A stretch of 64,000 nt of DNA, from contig NZ_CP020947.1 in NCBI RefSeq assembly GCF_000172795.2, forward strand, positions 3,493,501 through 3,557,500, in the 5' to 3' direction. This DNA comes from Rhizobium sp. CIAT894 (lineage in GTDB: Bacteria; Pseudomonadota; Alphaproteobacteria; Rhizobiales; Rhizobiaceae). Below are positions 9,402-17,179 of the stretch, piece after piece (positions within the stretch are counted from its first letter, which is position 1; each line of letters begins with the position of its first letter). The position numbers and the translations under genes are program-made. The notes under the pieces are model-generated. The model was not told where the DNA came from. It saw only the letters and a program-made list of their open reading frames with translations, and searched no databases.

Positions 9402-9412
9402 AAGTCAAATAA
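9402..9412. promoter_or_regulatory. Motif AAGTCAAATAA upstream of regulator A
   Basis: An 11-bp sequence 72 bp before the chosen start of regulator A. The identical 11 bp lies 69 bp before the chosen start of regulator B (20202-20212), while most of the surrounding spacer differs. Conserved position and sequence suggest a promoter element or regulator site, possibly autoregulatory. Confidence 0.4.
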
Positions 9413-9655
9413 ACGAAACATATAAACGTCGTAAATCAAAATATATATTTTAATAAAGAATCAAAAATACATCGGAATCCGAAGCGTAAGTCGGAAGAGA
9501 TGAAATAACAATCGAATGACTTAATCGCGTCGCCGCCCGGAAGCCAACGCATTAAAAAGCGGCAATTGCCGAAATAGCGATATAAAAAATACAGATAAAT
9601 CTCGGATGATTAATCACCTCTATGTAGATTGGATCGCGATTTAGAATGATAATAA

Positions 9656-9676
9656 TTTGATCGAAGCACGATCAAA
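9656..9676. promoter_or_regulatory. Perfect inverted repeat upstream of the sugar transferase
   Basis: TTTGATCG, five bases, then CGATCAAA: a perfect 8-bp dyad about 45 bp before the start codon of the sugar transferase. This position suits an operator or repressor site. The half-site resembles an Fnr/Crp half-site (TTGAT), but the 9-bp distance between TTGAT and ATCAA is longer than the canonical 4 bp. No copy was found at locus B. Confidence 0.4.
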
Positions 9677-9721
9677 ATTCTATTCTGCCAATTTAGTAGC
9701 ATAAAGAATTTATTAAGGATT

Positions 9722-10501
9722 ATGACTTTGGTAACAGACAACCAGAGTGCGGTGCAGCAAAGTTTAACCGTTCTTAATCCGAAAGTTTTGGAGACCCCAA
9801 TGGCATGGGAAGCACACAGTTTCGAGTCATGGTCGCGTGTCGGACGGTCTGCGAAAGGCGACGACCTCCATGCGTCCCGGCCTCATGCCGCGGGCAGATC
9901 GTCCAAACGCGCGCTCGATCTCCTGATGGCGATCACCGCCCTCATCCTGCTTTCGCCGCTTCTGCTGCTCGTCGCAATGATCGTGAAGTTCTCCGATCGC
10001 GGCCCGATCTTCTATTCCCATACACGCATCGGCTTCGGCGGGGCGCCGTTCGGATGCCTCAAATTTCGCACGATGAAGACTGATGCGAGCGCTCAGCTTG
10101 CCGAATTGCTGCAAAACAACCCGGCCGCACGAAGCGAATGGGAAGCGACGCACAAGCTGAAGGATGACCCGAGGATCACGGCCGTCGGCGAGATCCTGAG
10201 GCGATCAAGCATCGACGAGCTTCCCCAGCTGATCAACGTCCTACGCGGCGAAATGAGCCTGGTCGGCCCCCGGCCGATCACCGCCGAGGAATTGCCGCGC
10301 TACGGCGAACATATCTGGGCCTATATGGCCTTCCGTCCCGGACTGACGGGGCACTGGCAGACCAGCGGGCGCAACGATGTCAGCTACGAGCACCGGGTTT
10401 CCCTCGACGTTCACTACATCGACAACTGGTCGCTCGGCCGCGACTTCGTCATCATCGCCAAGACCATTCCCGCTCTGTTTACGCAGCGTGGCTCGTACTG
10501 A
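9722..10501 (+). CDS. Polyprenyl-phosphate sugar-1-phosphate transferase (ExoY/PssA family), copy A
   Basis: A 259-residue monotopic phosphoglycosyl transferase that starts repeat-unit synthesis by moving a sugar-1-phosphate onto undecaprenyl phosphate. One N-terminal membrane helix (about residues 63-85) precedes the catalytic domain. KFRTM, the catalytic Asp-Glu dyad in SSIDELPQLINVLRGEMSLVGPRP, and RPGLTGHWQTSGR are all intact. AAGG precedes the ATG by 4 nt. The first six residues, MTLVTD, are shared with the start of the degenerate copy at 20503. This is the first gene of the rightward operon. The sugar (galactose or glucose in ExoY/PssA) is not determined. Confidence 0.92.
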   Translation: MTLVTDNQSAVQQSLTVLNPKVLETPMAWEAHSFESWSRVGRSAKGDDLHASRPHAAGRSSKRALDLLMAITALILLSPLLLLVAMIVKFSDRGPIFYSHTRIGFGGAPFGCLKFRTMKTDASAQLAELLQNNPAARSEWEATHKLKDDPRITAVGEILRRSSIDELPQLINVLRGEMSLVGPRPITAEELPRYGEHIWAYMAFRPGLTGHWQTSGRNDVSYEHRVSLDVHYIDNWSLGRDFVIIAKTIPALFTQRGSY

Positions 10502-10635
10502 GCATCAAAGCGGAGAGCTGCCGATCATACCCGAAATCGGAAGGCACGGTCCTCCCCCGCCCCTTTCAAGCTGAAACTACCTGGTCGCCCGGTACTTGAC
10601 GACCCCGTGATATCGCCATTTTGGATGAGCACAAC

Positions 10636-12393
10636 ATGACCTCAAGCACGATCTTCAGTGGTGTTTCTCCGATATCTCTGCCGGCCACACCCAATGGCGG
10701 GAATTCGCCGCTGACATTGCGGGATATGCTTTTCTTTCTCAGGATGCGCTGGCTGTGGATCGTAGCAACGACGGTCGCCTTCCTCGCAGTGGCGGGGAGC
10801 TACCTGCTGACCGCCGAACCGAGTTTCCTTGCCAGTACGCAGCTCGTGATTTTCCCCCAGGTGAGCGGCTCCGAAGCACAGAGAGCTTTCGCGGAAGACG
10901 CATTCATAGAGGGGCAGCTGGAAATTGCCAGATCCAGCGATGTTGTCGGCGGAACGGTAAAGGCGCTTAACCTCGATACCGACCCTGATTTCGTCGATCA
11001 GACGCCTTCGCTTCAGGACAGGGCAAAGAGCTGGTTGATGGGGATCTCGTCAGATCCGGAGCTATCTCAGGAAACGGCGGCCGCGGGAACGAATGAAAGA
11101 CGACAGCAAACCGAGGAGGAGCGGACCTACGACCGGGCGATCGCCACGCTGGCGAACATGGTGGGAATACGCCGGATCGGCAGTTCGACGATCATCGAAA
11201 TATCGGCTGCGGCGTCGACCCCTCAGAAAGCCGTCGACATCGCCGACACGCTCGCCAAACAGTACATCCAGAAAAATATCGCGATGAAGGCCGATGCCTC
11301 CCGGCAATATAGCGAATGGCTGGAAAAATTCGTCAGCGAGCAGCAGCGTGGACTGGCCGAAGCTGCCAGCGCCCTGGCCAGCTTCACCAGCAATCCGCGC
11401 GATCAGTTCAAGCTTGCGGAGTTGCAGAGCGCCACCGATGCACGCCGCACCCTCTATGAAAATACCTTGAACCAGCTGACTGAAGCCAGGCAGCGCATCA
11501 CCTACCCGGTATCCGACGCCACGATCGTCTCGCGGGCCACGCTGCCTCTTTCCAAAGCCAGACCACGCAGCGCGCTCATCATCGCCTTTGCGGCGGCGGT
11601 CGGTCTTGGCGTCGGCCTGGCACTTGCCATGATAAGGCATGCCGGCGATCGCCGGATCGTCCGTCCCCATCAGATCGCGGAAGCCGGTGAGCTGCCCCTG
11701 GTCACGATGCTCGAGACATCGAAAAACACCGGGGATGGACATCGCCCGCCTTTCCTCGCCGTCGGCACAGGCAGCAGCACCGCAGCCGCCTATCCTGTTA
11801 TTCCGGGCATGGCGGAACTGAGCGCGACCGTCGTCGGTCTTCGGCGCAAGCGCCGGGTCGTCATCGGGATTGTCGCCGTCAATCCCGGCGGCGGAGCATC
11901 GACCATAGCATGCGAGCTTGCGGTGCTGTCGTCGACATCAGGGGCTCAGACGCTGCTGATCGATGCCGCCGCGCAGAAATCCTCGCTCAGCAAATCGATC
12001 GCGCCCCATAGTTCCACGGGTCTCGTCGATGTCCTCGACAATGGCGAACTGATCCAGGCGGCGGCATTGCCTCTCACCCCGACGCTGAAATTCCTTCCCC
12101 TCGGCGAGGTCGAAGCGGTGACGCCGGCCATTCGCTTGAGTTCACGCCGCACGCAGTTGAGCTTCGCCAACCTGAAAAAGGAGTTCGACGCCGTATTCGT
12201 CGATGTTTCCGCGTTCTCCGCGTCTCCGGACGCCAATGCGATCGCGCCGGAGCTGGACGGCGTCCTCGTCGTCACTTCGCACGGACGCACCTCGATCGAC
12301 GATACCCTGCGCGTCATCGACACGCTGCGTAATGTCGGCGCCGAGATCCTCGGCGTGATCATCAACCATGCGCCGAAGAGAATGCAGTCATGA
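10636..12393 (+). CDS. Wzc/ExoP-like polysaccharide copolymerase with degenerate kinase domain
   Basis: A 585-residue polysaccharide copolymerase of the Wzc/ExoP type. It has a first membrane helix near residues 39-58, a long periplasmic region with coiled-coil potential, and a second helix near 313-332. A cytosolic BY-kinase-like domain follows. The P-loop position reads AVNPGGGASTIACELA, so the invariant Walker A lysine is missing. There is also no C-terminal tyrosine cluster. It probably sets chain length without autophosphorylation. The ATG at 10636 (GGATGAG 6 nt upstream) is preferred over an in-frame TTG at 10621. It overlaps the next gene by 4 bp. Confidence 0.88.
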   Translation: MTSSTIFSGVSPISLPATPNGGNSPLTLRDMLFFLRMRWLWIVATTVAFLAVAGSYLLTAEPSFLASTQLVIFPQVSGSEAQRAFAEDAFIEGQLEIARSSDVVGGTVKALNLDTDPDFVDQTPSLQDRAKSWLMGISSDPELSQETAAAGTNERRQQTEEERTYDRAIATLANMVGIRRIGSSTIIEISAAASTPQKAVDIADTLAKQYIQKNIAMKADASRQYSEWLEKFVSEQQRGLAEAASALASFTSNPRDQFKLAELQSATDARRTLYENTLNQLTEARQRITYPVSDATIVSRATLPLSKARPRSALIIAFAAAVGLGVGLALAMIRHAGDRRIVRPHQIAEAGELPLVTMLETSKNTGDGHRPPFLAVGTGSSTAAAYPVIPGMAELSATVVGLRRKRRVVIGIVAVNPGGGASTIACELAVLSSTSGAQTLLIDAAAQKSSLSKSIAPHSSTGLVDVLDNGELIQAAALPLTPTLKFLPLGEVEAVTPAIRLSSRRTQLSFANLKKEFDAVFVDVSAFSASPDANAIAPELDGVLVVTSHGRTSIDDTLRVIDTLRNVGAEILGVIINHAPKRMQS

Positions 12394-13412
12394 CCTCGAC
12401 TTCGGCAGGAAAAACCAGGCAGGACGGTTCGCTGAGGCCGGTGTCCGTTTCTTGCGGCCCAGAAGCCATGGGCGCGGGCGGGCGCCGCCCATTGCGCATT
12501 GCCGTCGGGATCGCTTCGGCAGGCCGCCCCTCGATATTGCGGGAAACGATCGACTATCTCACCAGCCTGCCGGATCAGGCGGAGCGGCTGATCGTCTGCG
12601 TGCCGGTGATCGACGACGCCGGCGGGCTCTCCGACCGCCTCGACGTGGAAGTCATCGTCGGCAGCCGTGGCCTGACCACCCAGCGCAACAGCATCATCGC
12701 GGCCGCCGCAGCCGATATGGATCTTCTGATCTTCCTGGACGACGACTTCATTCCCGCCGCGAGCTTCCTGTCGCGGATTGCCGCCGTCTTTGCGGCAAAG
12801 CCCGACGTGGCGATCGCCACCGGCGAAGTCCTGGCCGACGGCGTCCTCGACGGTGGCCTCAGCATGTCGAAAGCGTTGCAGGTTCTTGAAGCCGCCGGCG
12901 AAGGTGCCGAAAAAGTGACGGAAGTCTACAACGCTTACGGATGCAACATGGCGGTTCGCCTGTCATCCGTTCTTGAGCACGACCTGACTTTTGACGAGCA
13001 GCTGCCGCTCTATGGCTGGCTAGAGGACGTCGATTTCAGCCGGTCCATCGCCCGCTACGGCAGGTCGGTGCGTGTCGAGGGCGCCCGCGGCGTGCATCTC
13101 GGCGTCAGATCCGGGCGCCAGCCCGGCCGAAGGCTTGGTTATTCGCAGATTGCCAATCCTGTCTATCTGATCCGCAAGGGCACGATGTCGAAGGGCCGCG
13201 CAATCGCACAGATCGGCCGCAACATCCTGGCGAACGCGTCGGGCCTCTTGTTCAAAGATCACTTGGTGGACCGGCGGGGACGTTTGAACGGCAATATGCT
13301 GGCGCTGGCCGATCTTCTCGCCGGCCACGCCTCGCCGTCCCGCATTCTCGAACTCGGCAATCCGTCGCCGCGCGAGATGCCTTCACCGTCGATTGCAACG
13401 AAACGGAGATAG
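12390..13412 (+). CDS. Glycosyltransferase family 2 (GT-A)
   Basis: A 340-residue GT-A glycosyltransferase. The fold starts at about residue 35 (LRIAVGIASAGRPSILRETI). The metal-binding motif appears as LLIFLDDDFIPAASFL at about residues 112-127, and a downstream acidic GWLEDVDFS stretch supplies the likely base. There are no membrane helices, so it is a cytosolic or peripheral enzyme that extends the lipid-linked repeat. It is coupled to the copolymerase gene by an ATGA overlap and is followed 4 bp later by the exporter gene. Specificity is not determined. Confidence 0.88.
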   Translation: MTSTSAGKTRQDGSLRPVSVSCGPEAMGAGGRRPLRIAVGIASAGRPSILRETIDYLTSLPDQAERLIVCVPVIDDAGGLSDRLDVEVIVGSRGLTTQRNSIIAAAAADMDLLIFLDDDFIPAASFLSRIAAVFAAKPDVAIATGEVLADGVLDGGLSMSKALQVLEAAGEGAEKVTEVYNAYGCNMAVRLSSVLEHDLTFDEQLPLYGWLEDVDFSRSIARYGRSVRVEGARGVHLGVRSGRQPGRRLGYSQIANPVYLIRKGTMSKGRAIAQIGRNILANASGLLFKDHLVDRRGRLNGNMLALADLLAGHASPSRILELGNPSPREMPSPSIATKRR

Positions 13413-13416
13413 ATCA

Positions 13417-14796
13417 ATGCAGCCCAAATCCTGGTCCGATCGCTTTGTCTCCACGGCACTCGCTTTGCTGGCATTCTGCTGCCTGACCGGCTGGAGCGTC
13501 GCCCATGCACAAACAACCACCCTCGTGCCGGAAGACAAGGTAAGACTGCGCGTCGTCGAATGGCGCTCATCGGATTCCCGTTATGCCAGTTGGGAAGCTC
13601 TGGACGGCGTCTATACCATCGACGATACCGGCGACCTGTCGATCCCGATCGCCGGCCACGTAGAGGCGACCGGAAAGACGACCGAAGAACTCGCCGATGC
13701 CATCGCCAGCGCACTGGCCGAAAAGGCTAACCTTCCCGGCAAGCCATATATCGCCCTCGAAATTGCCGAGCATGCCCCGATCTTCGTGACCGGAACGGTG
13801 CAAACTCCCGGGCGCTATCCTTTTGAACCGAACATGACTGTCATGAAGGCCGTCAGCATCGCGGGGGGCTTCCTGCGGGAACGCGAGGACAATACCTATT
13901 TCGAGCGCGACCGGATCCAGGCTGCCGGCGCCTACCGAACCGCCGTTCTTAACCGGCGCGATCTCTTGATGCGGCAGGCGCGGCTGCGCGCGGAGATCGC
14001 CGGCGAGCAGAGTTTCGAGATCCCTGCCGAACTCGCCGGAACGGCCGATATCGACAAGCTGAAGGCACAGGAATTGAACCTGATGCGGCTGCGGCGCGTC
14101 GATATCGATAGTCAGATCGAAGCGGCAAACGACCTCACCCGTCTCTATGGACAGCAGGTCGAGTCGCTTGCGGCCAAGATCAGTTCGCAAAAACGGCAGA
14201 TCGACCTTGCCCAGAAGGAATTGGACAACGTCAACAACCTCATGAGCAAGGGCCTGGTCAGCAACTCCCGTCAGGTTTCTGTCGACCGCTGGGTGGCGGA
14301 TGCACAAGGCACGCTGATCGATCTCGAAGTCGCACTGACCACGGCTCGCCAGGGCCTCAGCGAAGCCGACCGCTCGAAGGTCAACATCGTCAACAGGCAG
14401 AACAGCGAAAACCAGGAGCTGCTCAACCAGGTCAATCTCGCAATCGGCAGGGCGGCGATCGATATCCAGGTGGCCCAGCTTCTGGGCGAACAGGCCGGCT
14501 ACGACGCTCAACTGGCCCAGATCAATACCGACGCGCCGGGTCTCGGCAAAGCGCAGAAGAACTACAGGATCGTGCGTCGCAACGACGACGGAACCTCCCG
14601 CACCATCGCGGCGGACGAGCAAACCGCATTGCTGCCGCACGATCTCGTCGAGGTCGGTTTGGACACGAATCTTCAGGCGCCATCTCCGGCGCCGCCGACC
14701 GCACCGCAGAAACAGAGCTCGGCAGCCATCGCGTCCGACGTGGCCGGAGACAATCGGTCGGCCCCCGGCTGGATGTCGCCGACAGGATCGAATTAG
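13417..14796 (+). CDS. ExoF-like polysaccharide export protein (OPX/Wza family)
   Basis: A 459-residue periplasmic polysaccharide export protein. A signal peptide (LALLAFCCLTGWSVAHAQ) ends near residue 32, with no lipobox cysteine. The Poly_export (PES) domain follows (VPEDKVRLRVVEWRS to about residue 115), then an SLBB-like region with FVTGTVQTPGRYPFEPNMTV. A long helical, coiled-coil-prone segment runs from about 170 to 380. This layout is that of rhizobial ExoF rather than short Wza. The start at 13417 has GGAG 8 nt upstream and lies 5 bp after the previous stop. It would link the copolymerase to the outer-membrane channel. Confidence 0.88.
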   Translation: MQPKSWSDRFVSTALALLAFCCLTGWSVAHAQTTTLVPEDKVRLRVVEWRSSDSRYASWEALDGVYTIDDTGDLSIPIAGHVEATGKTTEELADAIASALAEKANLPGKPYIALEIAEHAPIFVTGTVQTPGRYPFEPNMTVMKAVSIAGGFLREREDNTYFERDRIQAAGAYRTAVLNRRDLLMRQARLRAEIAGEQSFEIPAELAGTADIDKLKAQELNLMRLRRVDIDSQIEAANDLTRLYGQQVESLAAKISSQKRQIDLAQKELDNVNNLMSKGLVSNSRQVSVDRWVADAQGTLIDLEVALTTARQGLSEADRSKVNIVNRQNSENQELLNQVNLAIGRAAIDIQVAQLLGEQAGYDAQLAQINTDAPGLGKAQKNYRIVRRNDDGTSRTIAADEQTALLPHDLVEVGLDTNLQAPSPAPPTAPQKQSSAAIASDVAGDNRSAPGWMSPTGSN

Positions 14797-14805
14797 GAGG
14801 CGGCT

Positions 14806-14928
14806 GTGACGATCGACGACAGTGGGCGGATATCGCCTCGTGCATCACGCCGAATGATGAATGCCGGCTTTCGGCAAAAGCGGCCTCGGCTGCTCACCTC
14901 CGGATCGGGATCTGAAGCATGTCGATAG
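14806..14928 (+). CDS. Possible 40-residue leader ORF ahead of the polymerase gene
   Basis: A GTG-started frame of 40 codons preceded by a perfect AGGAGG about 6 nt upstream, in the spacer between the exporter and the polymerase. It ends inside the first codons of the polymerase gene (overlap 14919-14928), a layout suited to translational coupling. The product is basic and has no recognisable domain. It may be only a coupling leader, or not a protein gene at all. Confidence 0.35.
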   Translation: MTIDDSGRISPRASRRMMNAGFRQKRPRLLTSGSGSEACR

Positions 14929-16388
14929 AACCGATCGGTTTCATCGTTCTGCTGCTCGGCGTGCTCTGCATAGTCAACGGCGCTCGCTTTGCGATTACGA
15001 TCCTCTGCCTGTCGACGCTGCTGGGCGCCGCAGCGGCTCTGCAATTGCCCGCGCTCGGCGGCAGCAGTATCCAGCCAAGCCATCTTTTGGTGCTCTTTCT
15101 CGTCGTGGCGGTGCTGCTGCGTCCGGCTCAAACGCAGGCCATGCTGGCCAGCATTGCCTATCCAGGTCCCGGCTTCTGGTTTGCCGCCTACATCCTGTTT
15201 TCCGTGGCATCGTCTTTCTTTTTGCCCCGCATCTTTGCAGGCGCGACCCTCGTCTACTCCTCTGCGCGAGACGCCTCGGGCATGATGTCGACGGTGGCCG
15301 CCCCGCTGTCACCGGGCTCGTCCAATCTCAGCCAGTCTGTCTACCTGCTCGGCGACCTCGCCTGTTTTGCCGTCATCGCCGGGCTTGCTCGGCTCGGCCA
15401 TGCCCGTTTCATCGCGCAGCAGTTGATCGTGGCGTCGATCGCATGTTTTGTTCTGGCGCTGCTTGATATCGGAACCTTCCTGACCGGCCAGTCCTACCTG
15501 CTCGATGTCATCAGGAATGCGAATTATACCATGCATACGGCCGAGACGATCAGCGGCTTCAAACGCATCGTCGGCGCCTTTCCCGAAGCGAGCATGTACG
15601 GCGCCGTCGCGCTGGCCTATTTTTCCTTCACGCTTATGCTCTGGCTGGAGCGTGTTCAAAGCCGCGTGGCGGGACTTGCAACACTTTTCATCGGCCCGAC
15701 GATCGTCCTTTGCACCTCGACCACCGCCTATATTGCGGGCATCTTCGTTGTCTCCATGTTCGTGCTGTTCTGCCTGAAACGGCTGATAGGCGGCCCGGCC
15801 ACGACACCCCACGTGACACTCCTTGTGATCACGCTGTTCCTGATCCCTTGCGCCATCGTTGCTCTCAACCTTGTTCCCGATGCCTGGAATTCCCTCGCCG
15901 ATCTCGCGACGACCACCCTGTCGGACAAGCTCCAATCGCAATCCGGCGAAGAACGCACCGCCTGGAATACGCTGGCATTGATCGCATTTGTCGATACCGC
16001 CACTTTCGGCGCCGGGCTCGGCACGGTTCGAGCCTCGAGTTTTATCGCGGCATTGCTTTCGAATGTCGGATTGACCGGCACTCTCCTCTTCGCCACCTTC
16101 CTCTACAGCCTTGCAAGAGCGGCCGGCCGGCGCATACCAGGCGATCATGAGACGCACGCGATCGGAACCGCCGCAATTATGGCATCCATCGCCCAGGTCG
16201 CCTCGGCGGCCATATCGGGAAGCGGCACCGATCTCGGCCTGCTGTTCAGCACCACGGCGGGTCTGGCGGCCGGATGCCTTGCGGTCACCGATATTTCGCC
16301 GCGACGCACGATCCGATCGCTCGCCAACCGCCCCCCGCTGGAGACATCGACATCTCTGATGAGAGCGCCGATGATTTCAACACGATGA
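14919..16388 (+). CDS. Wzy-like polysaccharide polymerase / O-antigen ligase family
   Basis: A 489-residue membrane protein with about ten hydrophobic helices and a larger periplasmic loop in the second half (around DAWNSLADLATTTLSDKLQSQSGEERTAWNTL). This is the pattern of ExoQ/Wzy polymerases and WaaL-like ligases, which share little sequence. Its place at the end of an operon with initiation, copolymerase and export genes, and opposite wzx, supports a Wzy role joining repeat units in the periplasm. The start overlaps the small upstream frame. The last 40 residues look cytosolic and disordered. Confidence 0.8.
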   Translation: MSIEPIGFIVLLLGVLCIVNGARFAITILCLSTLLGAAAALQLPALGGSSIQPSHLLVLFLVVAVLLRPAQTQAMLASIAYPGPGFWFAAYILFSVASSFFLPRIFAGATLVYSSARDASGMMSTVAAPLSPGSSNLSQSVYLLGDLACFAVIAGLARLGHARFIAQQLIVASIACFVLALLDIGTFLTGQSYLLDVIRNANYTMHTAETISGFKRIVGAFPEASMYGAVALAYFSFTLMLWLERVQSRVAGLATLFIGPTIVLCTSTTAYIAGIFVVSMFVLFCLKRLIGGPATTPHVTLLVITLFLIPCAIVALNLVPDAWNSLADLATTTLSDKLQSQSGEERTAWNTLALIAFVDTATFGAGLGTVRASSFIAALLSNVGLTGTLLFATFLYSLARAAGRRIPGDHETHAIGTAAIMASIAQVASAAISGSGTDLGLLFSTTAGLAAGCLAVTDISPRRTIRSLANRPPLETSTSLMRAPMISTR

Positions 16389-16576
16389 TATCAGCGCTCG
16401 AATTCCGCCCCGGCGCGGATTGGCCTCATCACACCAGCGGCGTCTCCGCACTCGGTCGGAGCCGGCCGGCCGTGTCGTGTTTTTCCCCGTCGGGTCTTTC
16501 AAGGATCGCCGCGGGAAGCAGCCCGTCGGTCGAACGCAGTCCTGCAGACGGGCATGCTGAGGGCTCTACGTCAACA

Positions 16577-16876
16577 TCAGCCTTGCGGGCGCTCGTGGGT
16601 GGTCGCGACGTTGTCTGCGACGGAATTATTTTCCCGCGTCCTGGCATTGCGCCGCAAAAACCCCGACACGAACACACCTGCCAGATAGCCGATCTCCATG
16701 AACGCGAGGATGGCGACGCCGGAGAGGACCGCCGCGACCACGGAAGAGCCATCGGCAAAAGCCACGCCGCCGAAGCCGATTGCCACGAGCAATGCAAAAA
16801 TTGCGAAAGCCCAGGCACGGATGGAAGCCCCGGCAGCGATCGAAATCAAGACTGCCACCCCTGTGGTGATCAGCAT
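16577..16876 (-). CDS. Small inner-membrane protein A, possibly ExoX/SyrA-like
   Basis: A 99-residue protein with three hydrophobic stretches: about 4-16, 22-42 and 49-72. A polar tail follows. Key segments are AGASIRAWAFAIFA and LAFMEIGYLAGVF. A clear paralogue lies at 21274-21576 with AGATIRAWAFAIFA and LALMEICYLAGLF. Both copies end in related tails (HERPQG and GKRPHG). ATG 16876 has GGGAG upstream. It is convergent with the polymerase gene. Small membrane proteins of this size near ExoY-type transferases (ExoX, SyrA, PsiA) repress or tune exopolysaccharide. That link is inferred from size, topology and position only. Confidence 0.75.
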   Translation of the reverse strand: MLITTGVAVLISIAAGASIRAWAFAIFALLVAIGFGGVAFADGSSVVAAVLSGVAILAFMEIGYLAGVFVSGFLRRNARTRENNSVADNVATTHERPQG

Positions 16877-17179
16877 GGCGATCTCCCTTCCCTCTGCATT
16901 CCGACAGGGATCCCGGCGCCGACCACCGCAGCGCGAAACAAGATGTCGAAACACAGCCTGCTGACAGGCAAGGCACTCTTCATGGTGAATATCTCAACAA
17001 TGAACACACATAAGCCGCCGGCAACCAGATCCGCTTCAGCCACACGAGACTGGTCATCGCCATATATACCGAAGGGGGCCTTCATATGACAGACCCATCG
17101 GCTCAATTCACAACCGCTCGCTCGACCGGAAAGACGATACCGGTTCATTCGTATTGCGCACAATCGGAAGGGTGATGAC
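16877..17179. other. Intergenic region between small protein A and GT8
   Basis: About 300 bp separating two divergent genes, so promoters for both should lie here. I see no convincing gene, hairpin or repeat in it. The GT8 ribosome site (GGAAGGGTGATG) is at its right end. Confidence 0.5.

Larger units (their letters stand above)
9361..9721. promoter_or_regulatory. AT-rich divergent promoter region A
   Basis: About 360 bp without a gene, much more AT-rich than its surroundings, between regulator A and the sugar transferase. It holds an 11-bp motif AAGTCAAATAA (9402-9412), which recurs at nearly the same distance from regulator B. It also holds a perfect inverted repeat with 8-bp arms at 9656-9676. 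Runs of A and T suggest curved DNA or nucleoid-protein binding. Promoters for both polysaccharide operons should lie here. I cannot assign -35/-10 boxes with confidence. Confidence 0.6.

Noticed and set aside
9656..9676. Classical Fnr/Crp box upstream of the sugar transferase
   Set aside because: The half-sites TTGAT and ATCAA are 9 bp apart, not the usual 4, so I kept it only as an unassigned dyad.
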